The notes beneath the pieces were generated by a model, which ran no database searches, had not been told where the DNA came from, and saw only the letters and a list, made by a program, of their open reading frames with translations. Positions 8,511-16,989 of a stretch of DNA of 64,000 nucleotides are shown in pieces (the first letter of the stretch is position 1; every line of letters begins with the position of its first letter). The position numbers and the translations under genes are program-made. The DNA comes from Salinimicrobium sp050750585 (GTDB lineage: Bacteria; Bacteroidota; Bacteroidia; Flavobacteriales; Flavobacteriaceae): positions 177,104-241,103 of the forward strand of contig NZ_JBOJLM010000007.1 in NCBI RefSeq assembly GCF_050750585.1. The letters run 5' to 3'.

Positions 8511-8634
8511 CCCATCCCCGGCCCTTCCCAAAGGGAAGGGTGAAAAATGGTGTTTCCTGGAGAAATTTCTGAACAATGCTCTACATCCCGCCCTTCATCC
8601 CATCCCCCGCCCTTCCCGGAGGGAAGGGAGCTCA
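8511..8634. repeat. Two GC-rich inverted repeat units
   Basis: Two related units, CCCGGCCCTTCCC/GGGAAGGG (around 8517-8540) and CCCGCCCTTCCC/GGGAAGGG (around 8607-8630), each a short palindrome. They fill the gap between OsmC and the ferredoxin reductase and resemble the GC-rich modules at 41.9-42.3 kb and 47.1-47.5 kb. Confidence 0.6.
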
Positions 8635-8678
8635 ATGAGTATTTAAGATGATCTAAGAAAAAATATTTAGAACCAGAT

Positions 8679-9740
8679 CTATCCAATACTTTGTACCACT
8701 TCCCGCTTGGCTTCTTTTTTGGTGCCGTCGAAGCCCTGTACGCCACCAACAGTGGTATATTTTAGGACATATTTCTTGTTGGGATTGATGCGCTGATAGG
8801 CACTCTGGCACATGATTGCCGCTTCGTGGAATCCAGAGAGGATCAGCTTCAGCTTTCCTTTATAGGTATTGACATCTCCAATTGCATAGATCCCCGGAAT
8901 ATTGGTCTGGTAATCATAGGAATTATCCACCTTAATGGCATTTTTCTCTATTTCCAGGCCCCAGTTCGCCATAGGTCCCAGCTTTGGAGAAAGTCCGAAT
9001 AACGGGATAAAATGATCTACAGGCTTAAGCTCCTCCCCACGGGCGGTATCATTATGCCTTATTACTACCTGTTCCAGATCTCCTTGTCCTCTGAGTCCTA
9101 CAACTTCAGCATTGGTAATTAATTCCACTTTTCCCAGTTTAGCAAGTTCAGAAAGACGTTCTACTGAATCTAATGCTCCTCTGAATTCATTTCTCCTGTG
9201 AACAAGAGCTACTTCAGCAGCAACATCTGCCAGGTAAATCGCCCAGTCCAAAGCTGAATCTCCTCCCCCGGCAATGACCACCCGCTTGTCGCGATATACT
9301 TCAGGATCTTTTATAAAATAGGCCACCCCTCTATCCTCAAAATCAGAAATATTTGGAATTGGCGGCTTACGGGGTTCAAAAGAACCAAGGCCACCGGCAA
9401 TAGCGACTACCGGAGCGTTGTGTTGTGTTCCTTTATTTGTAGTCACCACAAAGGTATCATCCTCAAGCTTTTCAATAGTTTCGGCCCTTTCCCCAAGGGT
9501 GAATCCCGGACTAAAGGGTTTGATCTGCTCCATGAGGTTGTTCACGAGATCGCCGGCAAGAATCTCAGGAAAAGCCGGAATATCGTAAATAGGCTTCTTT
9601 GGATAAATTTCTGAGCACTGCCCGCCGGGCTGTGGCAAAGCATCTATTAAATGTGTTTTTAGCTTTAAAAGGCCCGCTTCGAAAACGGTAAACAATCCGG
9701 TGGGTCCGGCTCCTATTATCAGGATATCTGTCTTAATCAT
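8679..9740 (-). CDS. Ferredoxin/flavodoxin--NADP+ reductase, thioredoxin-reductase-like
   Basis: 353 aa flavoprotein: FAD-binding GAGPTG (residues 9-14), NADPH-binding AGGGDSALDWA near 160, and the second FAD motif GIYAIGDVNTYKGKLKLI. There is no CxxC redox pair, which separates it from true thioredoxin reductases and fits the YumC-type ferredoxin-NADP+ reductases. As last gene of the sulfur operon (8-nt overlap with the siroheme gene) it probably supplies reduced ferredoxin to the sulfite reductase encoded three genes upstream. Confidence 0.88.
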   Translation of the reverse strand: MIKTDILIIGAGPTGLFTVFEAGLLKLKTHLIDALPQPGGQCSEIYPKKPIYDIPAFPEILAGDLVNNLMEQIKPFSPGFTLGERAETIEKLEDDTFVVTTNKGTQHNAPVVAIAGGLGSFEPRKPPIPNISDFEDRGVAYFIKDPEVYRDKRVVIAGGGDSALDWAIYLADVAAEVALVHRRNEFRGALDSVERLSELAKLGKVELITNAEVVGLRGQGDLEQVVIRHNDTARGEELKPVDHFIPLFGLSPKLGPMANWGLEIEKNAIKVDNSYDYQTNIPGIYAIGDVNTYKGKLKLILSGFHEAAIMCQSAYQRINPNKKYVLKYTTVGGVQGFDGTKKEAKREVVQSIG

Positions 9741-10326
9741 TACTTGCGTTTTTTGCTTTTAAGGATTCGGTTATTTTGTTCATCTGGTTCACTTTCTCAT
9801 CAAAATCTCCTTTGATGGTCGAGCGGTATTCATTGAGGTTCTCAACCATTTGGTTGATATTTTCGGGGATCACCTCTTCAAAAAACTGCCGTAGCCGCTT
9901 GGCTGTTGTGGGAGATTTTCCGTTAGTGGAAATGGCGATCTTCACGTGGCCTTTATTGACAATTCCGCCCATATAGAAATCACACAAATCGGGGGTATCT
10001 GCAATATTGGCCAGTAAATACCTGTTTTTCGCATGGGTATAGATACGCTTGTTCAGCTTTTCGTCGTTTGTTGCGGCAATTACAACGTGCCGCTTTTTAA
10101 GCTGTTTCTTTTTATACCTGCTTTTGGTGATCTTTAAACCATGTTTTTTGGCCAAAGCTTCAGTTTCCGGAAGGAACTCTTTTGCAACCACCTCAACATT
10201 GGCATTGGGACTGGACTTCAGTAGAAAATGAAGCTTTTCATGACCCACATTTCCGCCGCCAACAATGAGAATATTCAATTTGTTTACCTTCAAAAACACC
10301 GGGTATAATTCGTTTCTTTCTTCCAT
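9733..10326 (-). CDS. Precorrin-2 dehydrogenase / sirohydrochlorin ferrochelatase-like (Met8/CysG N-terminal type)
   Basis: 197 aa. NAD-binding GGGNVGHEKL (residues 23-32), then NKRIYTHAKNRYLLANIADTPDLCDFYMG and STNGKSPTTAKRLRQ, all typical of the CysG N-terminal (SirC/Met8) family. It oxidises precorrin-2 to sirohydrochlorin and may insert iron to give siroheme, the cofactor of the sulfite reductase in the same operon. Twelve nt downstream of cobA, so the two modules fused in enterobacterial CysG are separate neighbours here. Confidence 0.9.
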   Translation of the reverse strand: MEERNELYPVFLKVNKLNILIVGGGNVGHEKLHFLLKSSPNANVEVVAKEFLPETEALAKKHGLKITKSRYKKKQLKKRHVVIAATNDEKLNKRIYTHAKNRYLLANIADTPDLCDFYMGGIVNKGHVKIAISTNGKSPTTAKRLRQFFEEVIPENINQMVENLNEYRSTIKGDFDEKVNQMNKITESLKAKNASND

Positions 10327-10338
10327 AATACCCAGCCC

Positions 10339-11124
10339 CTAGTTCCCAATAGAGGAATTTATATATTGCTTCTCTTCAATAACATTTTCAAGAACGGCTT
10401 TCAAAGAGGTTCTTTCATTTACTACCTCTCCAATGACAATAATTGCTGGAGAAGAGAGCTTTTTATCAGAAACCACTTGTTCGATATTTTTGATGCTGCC
10501 GAAACCTGATCTTTCATTCACGGTAGTACCATTCTGAATGATCCCTACCGGAGTATCTTCTTTTCCGAAGTGAGTGAAAATATCCACGATCTCGTTTAAC
10601 TTTCCCATTCCCATAAGAATAACTACGGTTGCTGTAGATTGAGCTGCCAGGCGGACATCTTCTGAAAGTTTTCGCTGAGTAGTTGTTCCTGTGATCACCC
10701 AAAAGCTTTCTGAAATTCCTCGTTTCGTCAAGGGAATTCCCAGATTGGCCGGTACTGAAATAGATGAAGTAACTCCGGAAACCACTGCTGTTTCCAGACC
10801 TTTGCTTCGGGCATGATCAATTTCTTCAGATCCGCGTCCAAAGATGAAAGGATCACCGCCTTTTAGCCGGACAACATGGCCACGCTCCCGGGCATATTTC
10901 ACTATCAGATCATTAATTCCATCCTGAGAATAGTGGTGACTTCCGTTCCTTTTTCCCACAAAAACATGTTCTGCCTGGGGTGCATAATCCAGTAATTCTC
11001 TATTAATAAGGGCATCGTACAACACCACATTAGCTGTCTTTAACGTGTTAACAGCTTTAATAGTTATCAATTCGGGATCTCCCGGCCCTGCTCCTACTAC
11101 ACTTAATTTCGCTACATTAAACAT
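10339..11124 (-). CDS. cobA: Uroporphyrinogen-III C-methyltransferase
   Basis: 261 aa SAM-dependent tetrapyrrole methylase: GAGPGDPELITIKA at the N-terminus, VRLKGGDPFIFGRGSEE, VTSSISVPA and VILMGMGKL. It makes precorrin-2, first step towards siroheme. The ATG at 11124 (giving MFNVAKLSVVGAG) is preferred to an upstream ATG at 11151, because the extra nine residues are not homologous and 11124 leaves only an 8-nt overlap with the sulfite reductase stop. Confidence 0.92.
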   Translation of the reverse strand: MFNVAKLSVVGAGPGDPELITIKAVNTLKTANVVLYDALINRELLDYAPQAEHVFVGKRNGSHHYSQDGINDLIVKYARERGHVVRLKGGDPFIFGRGSEEIDHARSKGLETAVVSGVTSSISVPANLGIPLTKRGISESFWVITGTTTQRKLSEDVRLAAQSTATVVILMGMGKLNEIVDIFTHFGKEDTPVGIIQNGTTVNERSGFGSIKNIEQVVSDKKLSSPAIIVIGEVVNERTSLKAVLENVIEEKQYINSSIGN

Positions 11125-13210
11125 TTTGTACCTCCTTTGTTCTATAGGCATCTACCCGCTTAAGGAATAGCTGCGCGTCTTCTAAATATTTTTTTGCAAA
11201 TTCTTCTGTGGGTTCCTGCTCATTCATTTGATAAACAAAATCTTTAAAGGAAGTTGAAAGCTCAATTTTTCCAGTCTCCACAAAAAATTCATCAAATTGT
11301 GCGATGATCCCTGCCTGAGTATTAGCCGACTGATTCTCTGATAATAACAAAGCCTTTGCAGAATTCACCAGAGAAGAATAGGAATGGTAAATACTGTCTG
11401 ACCAGACCTTTCTTTCAAAAGCACTTTTTGCATTGTCTATTTTTTCCTCACTTTCGAATAATAAAGTAGCGATAAGGTCGATTACCACTCCGGCACATTC
11501 CCCTACTCCCACTGCCTGGATGTAAGGCTGAGTGTGACCCCAGTCTACAAAATCTTCAGGTGAGATCGTACTGGTATCAGACAGCTCTTTAAGCAGATCA
11601 TAAAAATAGGTCTTACCCTGCCGGTCATAATAATTCACGAATTTTTCATCGGCGGTAGCATTCGTTTCAAAATCATTCAGCAGCAATCGCAATGCCTCAG
11701 GTCCACGTTTGCTCGGTACTTTTATCACTTTGTCTGCAAACCTGCCTTCCCCGTTTCCAAGGGTACCGCCTCCGAGCAGTACCTGCAGGGCCGGGGCTAC
11801 AGCTTTCCCGACTTTAATTGACATGCCCTGGAAGCCTATTTCGGCCATATTGTGCTGCCCGCAGGCATTCATACATCCACTGATCTTAATAGTAATATCA
11901 CGGCCATTCACTAACTGCGGATATTCTTCTTTTAGCACATCCTCCAGCACATCGGCTATTCCGGTGCTACTGGCAATTCCGAGATTACAGGTATCTGTTC
12001 CCGGGCAGGCGGTGATGTCTACGGTTTTATTGTATCCTGCTTCAGCGAGTCCCATTTCTTTTAGACTGGTGTAGAAAAAAGGCAGCAGCTCCTCCCGTAC
12101 ATGACGAATTAAAATATCCTGTCTTAGCGTAAATCTCAGTTCATTACCTGCGTAATCTTTAATAAGATCGGCAAGTTTTCTTGCAGCACCGGTGTAAAAA
12201 TCTCCAAGCGGCACTCTCACGCCTATAGCATATAAACCCTGCTGCTTTTGTGCGATCACATTAGTATTTTTCCACTCTTCATATGCTTTGAGGTCTTCAA
12301 TAATTACTCCCGGAATTTCAACTTTTGGGAGGACAGGTTCATTATTAAAGGCATCAAGATCGAAAGTCACAGCTTCTTTTGAGATTGCCGTCTGCTGTTC
12401 TTCAACAAGTTCCATAAAAGCATCCTTTCCAATATCCTTTATAAGATATTTCATTCTTGCCTTCATCCTTTTGGCACGCTCCCCGTGGCGATCGAAAACT
12501 CTTAGTACCCCTTCAATTAGCGGAATGATCTTCTCTGCCTCCAGAAAGTCAAAAAGTTCATCTGCATGCCGCGGTTGGGAACCTAGTCCACCGCCCAGCA
12601 TCACTTTGAATCCGCGTTTACCGTCTTTAATTTTAGCGATAAAGCCAAGGTCATGAATGTAACTCAGGGCTGTATCTTCATCGGAAGCTGAAAAAGAAAT
12701 TTTAAACTTTCTTCCCATTTCCTGGCAGATGGGATTCCGCAGGAAAAAAGCAAAGGCCGCATGTGCATATGGAGAAACATCAAAAGGTTCGTTGACGTCA
12801 ATCCCTGCGGTGGGAGAAGCGGTAATGTTGCGCACGGTATTCCCGCAGGCTTCCCTAAGGGTGATATCGTCTCTTTCAAGCTGCGCCCACAGCTGCGGAG
12901 TGCGATCCAGGCTTACATGATGTATTTGTATATCCTGCCGGGTAGTAATGTGTAATCTCCCGGTAGAATATTCATCTGAAACATCGGCTATCCTGTGTAG
13001 CTGCTGAGAAGTAACCTTCCCAAAAGGCAATTTTATACGCACCATTTGTACTCCTGCCTGCCGCTGCCCATAGACCCCACGCGCCAGCCTGAGACTCCTG
13101 AACTTTTCCTCATCTGCCTTTCCTTCCCTAAACAACCTGATCTTTTTTTCAAGATCAATGATGTCCTGTTGTACAATGGGATTTTCTATTTCGGTTCTAA
13201 AACTTTGCAT
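11117..13210 (-). CDS. Siroheme sulfite/nitrite reductase with C-terminal HEPN domain
   Basis: 697 aa. Two ferredoxin-like plus two NiR/SiR catalytic half domains occupy residues 1 to about 560. The [4Fe-4S]/siroheme ligands are visible as CPGTDTC near residue 400 and CMNAC near 446. About residues 575-695 form an extra helical region with the features of HEPN domains, fused to the reductase. The enzyme reduces sulfite to sulfide with six electrons from ferredoxin. Neighbours cysH, siroheme genes and ferredoxin reductase support assimilatory sulfite reductase over nitrite reductase. The role of the HEPN part is unknown; no classical Rx4-6H RNase motif is obvious to me. Confidence 0.88.
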   Translation of the reverse strand: MQSFRTEIENPIVQQDIIDLEKKIRLFREGKADEEKFRSLRLARGVYGQRQAGVQMVRIKLPFGKVTSQQLHRIADVSDEYSTGRLHITTRQDIQIHHVSLDRTPQLWAQLERDDITLREACGNTVRNITASPTAGIDVNEPFDVSPYAHAAFAFFLRNPICQEMGRKFKISFSASDEDTALSYIHDLGFIAKIKDGKRGFKVMLGGGLGSQPRHADELFDFLEAEKIIPLIEGVLRVFDRHGERAKRMKARMKYLIKDIGKDAFMELVEEQQTAISKEAVTFDLDAFNNEPVLPKVEIPGVIIEDLKAYEEWKNTNVIAQKQQGLYAIGVRVPLGDFYTGAARKLADLIKDYAGNELRFTLRQDILIRHVREELLPFFYTSLKEMGLAEAGYNKTVDITACPGTDTCNLGIASSTGIADVLEDVLKEEYPQLVNGRDITIKISGCMNACGQHNMAEIGFQGMSIKVGKAVAPALQVLLGGGTLGNGEGRFADKVIKVPSKRGPEALRLLLNDFETNATADEKFVNYYDRQGKTYFYDLLKELSDTSTISPEDFVDWGHTQPYIQAVGVGECAGVVIDLIATLLFESEEKIDNAKSAFERKVWSDSIYHSYSSLVNSAKALLLSENQSANTQAGIIAQFDEFFVETGKIELSTSFKDFVYQMNEQEPTEEFAKKYLEDAQLFLKRVDAYRTKEVQNV

Positions 13211-13240
13211 CTTGTGTTTTTTAAAAATTGTATCAGGCGG

Positions 13241-13870
13241 TTAAGCGTGTAATCCACATTCCCGGTTTGTTAGCACCTTCGTTGGGTCAAAATATTTGAA
13301 TTCGTTGGGCAGGTTATTTCCAGCCAGGTATTTGTCCAGTTTTTCGTCACTCCAATGGTAAAATGGACTCACCTTTAATATCCCATCCTTACTGTAGCTC
13401 AAAATGCCTATGCTGTCTCTAAACGCTGTTTGCCCCCTGCGCAGATTGGTGAACCACACATCTGGCTCCTGTTCACTCATAGCCCGTTGGAAAGGCTCCA
13501 GTTTTACCTGTCGGGTAAATTCTTCATGATCTGGATTGTCGATCTGTGGAATGCCTCCAAAAAGCGCATCCCGGTAAGCGGCTGTCTGGAGAGGCATATA
13601 CAGTTTCACATTGAGATCCAGCTGGTCAATCACTTCTTTGGCATGCCTGTAGGTTTGCGGGGTGTTATATCCTGTATCACACCAAATTACTTTGATAGTG
13701 GGCAGGATATCTGCGCAGGCGTGCAGGATCGCTGCTTCATAAGGCCTGAAGTTGGTGGTAACCACCGGCCGGTTACAATTATCAATCACCCATTGTATGA
13801 CTTCTGCGGGAGGAATTCCCTGCAGGTGCCTGTTGAAAGTATCAAGCTCGTCTTGTGTAAATTTTTTCAT
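13241..13870 (-). CDS. cysH: Phosphoadenylyl-sulfate (PAPS) reductase
   Basis: 209 aa PP-loop-type reductase: TTNFRPYEAAILHACADI, VIWCDTGYNTPQTYRHA and a C-terminal tail ending ECGLHA with the catalytic Cys. It lacks the two CC pairs that ligate the iron-sulfur cluster of APS reductases, which suggests a PAPS-type, thioredoxin-dependent enzyme. I place the start at 13870 (MKKFTQ), 2 nt after the DUF2061 stop; an in-frame ATG at 13903 would overlap that gene by 31 nt. No ATP sulfurylase (cysD/cysN) or APS kinase gene is in this operon. Confidence 0.88.
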   Translation of the reverse strand: MKKFTQDELDTFNRHLQGIPPAEVIQWVIDNCNRPVVTTNFRPYEAAILHACADILPTIKVIWCDTGYNTPQTYRHAKEVIDQLDLNVKLYMPLQTAAYRDALFGGIPQIDNPDHEEFTRQVKLEPFQRAMSEQEPDVWFTNLRRGQTAFRDSIGILSYSKDGILKVSPFYHWSDEKLDKYLAGNNLPNEFKYFDPTKVLTNRECGLHA

Positions 13871-13872
13871 AT

Positions 13873-14130
13873 CTATTCCTTTCCAAAATTGATCTTGTTC
13901 CATATTCTTTCGTGTCCAAAGTAGAGCAGCATCTTAGTGATCACTTCTACAGTTCCTATTGCCAGTGCAGTTTTGATCTCTCCGGTTAACAACCAGGATA
14001 CAATGATGGTATCCAGGGTTCCTATTATCCTCCAGCTTATTGCTTTAGCTATGCTCCGTACCGGCTTTTCTGAAGTCTTTTCTTTCTTTTCACTTCTCCT
14101 GGAGAATACCTGATCTAATATCATAATCAT
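13873..14130 (-). CDS. DUF2061 small membrane protein
   Basis: 85 aa. Central segment SIAKAISWRIIGTLDTIIVSWLLTGEIKTALAIGTVEVITKMLLYFGHERIW matches DUF2061, with two hydrophobic helices. Members often sit beside sulfate assimilation genes; function is unknown. It is immediately upstream of cysH (2-nt gap) and 12 nt downstream of a dyad that may be an Rrf2 operator, so it may start a sub-operon. Confidence 0.85.
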   Translation of the reverse strand: MIMILDQVFSRRSEKKEKTSEKPVRSIAKAISWRIIGTLDTIIVSWLLTGEIKTALAIGTVEVITKMLLYFGHERIWNKINFGKE

Positions 14131-14141
14131 TATTTTTAATC

Positions 14142-14161
14142 CTATTACCCTATCGGAATAG
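14142..14161 (-). promoter_or_regulatory. Candidate Rrf2-type operator upstream of DUF2061-cysH
   Basis: CTATTACCCTATCGGAATAG is an imperfect dyad (CTATT...AATAG with inner CC..GG) ending 12 nt before the DUF2061 start. It resembles the CymR half-site TnnCGGAAT-type and lies in the 115-nt gap just after an rrf2 gene. Assignment is inference. Confidence 0.45.
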
Positions 14162-14245
14162 TAGGTTAATAAGCAAAGAAAATAAATTATTCCTCTTAAT
14201 CGGCTGTTGCTGCCAATTATTTACAATTTAATTAACCCGTACCTG

Positions 14246-14659
14246 TTATTGTTTTGTAATATCTGCGAGGGTATTATTGCCCAGCACCTTCAAAGTACTG
14301 TCCCGCACCTGTATCATAAGCTGGTGCACAGAGCAGGTCACCTCGTCTTTGCAATCATCGCATTTCTCATAGTAGTTGAGACTCACACACGGCACCATTG
14401 CAATAGGCCCTTCCAGGATCCTTATTACTGTGGTCATGGGGATTTCAGCAGGATCTTTAATGAGGTAATATCCTCCTCCCTTCCCTTTTTTTGCCCCCAA
14501 AAATCCAGCTTTGCGCAGTTGCACTAAAATACTTTCCAGGAATTTATGGGAAATATTTTCACTTTCGGCAATCTCTGCAGTTTGTACAGGCTTTTTCGAG
14601 GGCTGCCTTGCAATGTAAGTCAGCGCCTTTATCCCGTATTTCGTCTTTTTTGAAAGCAT
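14246..14659 (-). CDS. Rrf2 family transcriptional regulator
   Basis: 137 aa from the ATG at 14659 (MLSKKTKYGIKALTYIAR), the family's usual N-terminus; the reading frame extends 25 codons upstream without homology. Winged helix: SENISHKFLESILVQLRKAGFLGAKKGKGGGYYL. The C-terminal part has a Cys cluster, C-x9-C-x2-C-x5-C (CVSLNYYEKCDDCKDEVTC), with spacing unlike the three-Cys IscR set. Located inside the Met/Cys operon, it probably senses cysteine or sulfide status (like CymR) or an Fe-S signal and controls sulfur genes. Confidence 0.9.
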   Translation of the reverse strand: MLSKKTKYGIKALTYIARQPSKKPVQTAEIAESENISHKFLESILVQLRKAGFLGAKKGKGGGYYLIKDPAEIPMTTVIRILEGPIAMVPCVSLNYYEKCDDCKDEVTCSVHQLMIQVRDSTLKVLGNNTLADITKQ

Positions 14660-14740
14660 AGGGCGAAGATAATTATTTATCTTCTTTCTATGCTGCCAAA
14701 TCGCGATTTCCGGTTGATGCTGAATTCCATTCATTTTTCT

Positions 14741-15910
14741 CTATGCTTCTATATTTAATGCTCTTTGGATATCCCCAAAAATATCTTCTACGTGTTCCAG
14801 TCCTACCGATATCCTCACCAGCCCCGGAGTAATTCCCGCTTCCAGCCTCTCTTCTTCTGTGAGCCTTCCGTGGGTTGTTGATGCCGGATGAGTGACGATG
14901 GTCCTGGTGTCACCAAGGTTGGCCGACCTGGAGCACAACTGTAAGTTATCAATGAACTTCCTCCCTGCTTCAAGTCCGCCCTTTATTTCAAACGAAATGA
15001 TATTGCCACCCAGTTTCATTTGTTTCTTCGCCACCTCATATTTAGGATGAGATCTCAAAAACGGATATTTCACATTTTCGGCATTTTCTTCTTTTTCTAA
15101 AAGTTCAGCAATCTTTAGGGCATTATCACAATGCCTGTCCAGCCTTACGGGCAGGGTCTCCAGACTTTTAGACAAGATCCAGGCATTGAACGGGGACAAA
15201 GCCGGACCTGTATTGCGTGAGAACAGGTAGATTTCCCTTATCAGGTCTGCCCGACCAACAGTAACACCGCCAAGTACTCTCCCCTGCCCGTCAATTAATT
15301 TGGTGGCCGAATGTATCACCAGGTCAGCTCCAAATTTGATCGGGTTCTGCAGGTAAGGCGTGGCAAAACAGTTGTCGATAATGAGCAGCAGATTATGTTT
15401 TTTGGCTATTCTTCCCAGGTTCTCCAGGTCCAGAATGTCAACTCCGGGGTTCGTGGGCGATTCGGCAAACAGGATCTTCGTTTCTGGCTTTATGAGACTT
15501 TCGATCTTGTCCTCTTCATTGACATTAAAGTAGCTGTGTGAAATATTCCACTTCGGAAAGTATTTCGTGAACAGGCTGTGAGTAGATCCGAAGATAGACC
15601 TGGCCGAAACTATATGATCTCCACTGTTTAGCAGTGTTGCCAGCGTGGAATATACAGCCGACATGCCCGTGGCAAAAGCAAAGCCTGCCTCTGCACCTTC
15701 CAAAAGTGCCACTTTTTCAGCAAATTCTGAAGTATTCGGATTGCTAAACCTGCTGTAAATATTGCGTTCCTGTTCTTCAGCAAAAGCAGCCCTCATTTCT
15801 TCGGCATCTTCAAAAATATAACTTGAAGTGAGAAAAAGTGGCGAAGAATGCTCCTGATATGAAGTCCGCTCCAGTTGAGTTCGTATTGCTGTTGTTTCAA
15901 AATGTGACAT
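14741..15910 (-). CDS. metZ: O-succinylhomoserine sulfhydrylase-type PLP enzyme
   Basis: 389 aa member of the Cys/Met metabolism PLP family: RFSNPNTSEFAEKVALLEGAEAGFAFATGM at the N-terminus, and DLVIHSATKLIDGQGRVLGG with the PLP-binding Lys near residue 205. Its neighbours metX, metY and hom indicate direct sulfhydrylation or transsulfuration towards homocysteine. It is shorter than and distinct from the MetY-type enzyme at 18020. The exact acyl donor (O-succinyl or O-acetylhomoserine) or a gamma-synthase activity cannot be told from sequence. Confidence 0.8.
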   Translation of the reverse strand: MSHFETTAIRTQLERTSYQEHSSPLFLTSSYIFEDAEEMRAAFAEEQERNIYSRFSNPNTSEFAEKVALLEGAEAGFAFATGMSAVYSTLATLLNSGDHIVSARSIFGSTHSLFTKYFPKWNISHSYFNVNEEDKIESLIKPETKILFAESPTNPGVDILDLENLGRIAKKHNLLLIIDNCFATPYLQNPIKFGADLVIHSATKLIDGQGRVLGGVTVGRADLIREIYLFSRNTGPALSPFNAWILSKSLETLPVRLDRHCDNALKIAELLEKEENAENVKYPFLRSHPKYEVAKKQMKLGGNIISFEIKGGLEAGRKFIDNLQLCSRSANLGDTRTIVTHPASTTHGRLTEEERLEAGITPGLVRISVGLEHVEDIFGDIQRALNIEA

Positions 15911-15918
15911 AGCTTGTT

Positions 15919-16989
15919 CTATAATTTTTCTGCTAATTGAAGAATATCCGAAACCACTCCCCGCGCTGTTACTGCTGCTCCGGCACCGGCTCCCTGGATT
16001 ACCAGTGGCCGGTCCCCGTAAGATTCGGCGTAGATCTCAAAAGAAGAATCGGCGTGTTTAAGAGCCCCAAAGGCAGAAGCTTTCTTCTCTTTTACCAGCT
16101 TCACCTCAAGGGTGCCCCGGGTGACATCCAGCTCTCCTACATGCCTTATCACCTCATCCTGTTCGAGGTTCTGCTTCAGGTTGAGAAAAAACGGATTCAG
16201 CTCTTCCTTCTTTTCCTGAAAATTCTTCAAGCTGGATTCCCCATTGAGATGTGCCGGCACCAGGTCCTGAATTATTATTTCTTCAAACTCCTTTTCCAGC
16301 CCCAGCTCTCTTCCAAGGATGAGTAACTTTCTGGCCACATCTTTCCCCGAAAGGTCTACCCGAGGATCGGGCTCTGTAAAACCATTCTTTCCTGCCTCTG
16401 TAAGCACTTCAGAAAAGTCTTTTTCCTGCTCGCAATAGGTATTGAAAATAAAGCTGAGGGATCCCGAAAATACTCCCCGCACCCTGGTTACCCGCTCATT
16501 GGCCCGGTGAAAATTCCGAAGCGTTTCTATAACCGGCAAGCCCGCACCCACATTGGTTTCATAGAGGAAATATTTGTTATGCTCCTGCAGCGTTTCCCGC
16601 AATTCATTATAAAATTGGGAAGATAAAGTGTTTGCCACCTTGTTCGCAGCCACTATATTAAAACCCGCACGAATTAGCCTTAGATAATTCTCAACAAAAT
16701 CTTCACTGGCCGTAGCATCTATCGCAATAAGATTCTCATAGCCCTGTTCTTCCACGTAATTAAGAATGTCTTCCAGCTTATATGGGAATCCGAAGTTTTT
16801 GAGATCGGTATCCCATGAAGCCTGCTGATTCTCCTTTTGGAAAAAGGCGGTAGAAGAATTGGCTATAACCGGCAGGTTAAGCTCCAGTCCTTCATTTTTT
16901 CGCAGGCCTTCCCGTGCCTGCAGGATCTGGTTCACCAGGATGCTGCCCACATTACCTGTTCCAAACAGAACTATGTTGATCTTTTTCAT
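15919..16989 (-). CDS. hom: Homoserine dehydrogenase
   Basis: 356 aa. NAD(P)-binding FGTGNVGS (residues 9-16), then VAANKVAN and the catalytic domain RVRGVFSGSLSFIFNTY ... LSGKDVARKLLILGRELG. It makes homoserine, the acceptor acylated by MetX. No aspartokinase or ACT domain is fused; it is a stand-alone dehydrogenase dedicated to the methionine operon. It begins inside the last 38 nt of metX, an unusually long overlap. Confidence 0.88.
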   Translation of the reverse strand: MKKINIVLFGTGNVGSILVNQILQAREGLRKNEGLELNLPVIANSSTAFFQKENQQASWDTDLKNFGFPYKLEDILNYVEEQGYENLIAIDATASEDFVENYLRLIRAGFNIVAANKVANTLSSQFYNELRETLQEHNKYFLYETNVGAGLPVIETLRNFHRANERVTRVRGVFSGSLSFIFNTYCEQEKDFSEVLTEAGKNGFTEPDPRVDLSGKDVARKLLILGRELGLEKEFEEIIIQDLVPAHLNGESSLKNFQEKKEELNPFFLNLKQNLEQDEVIRHVGELDVTRGTLEVKLVKEKKASAFGALKHADSSFEIYAESYGDRPLVIQGAGAGAAVTARGVVSDILQLAEKL

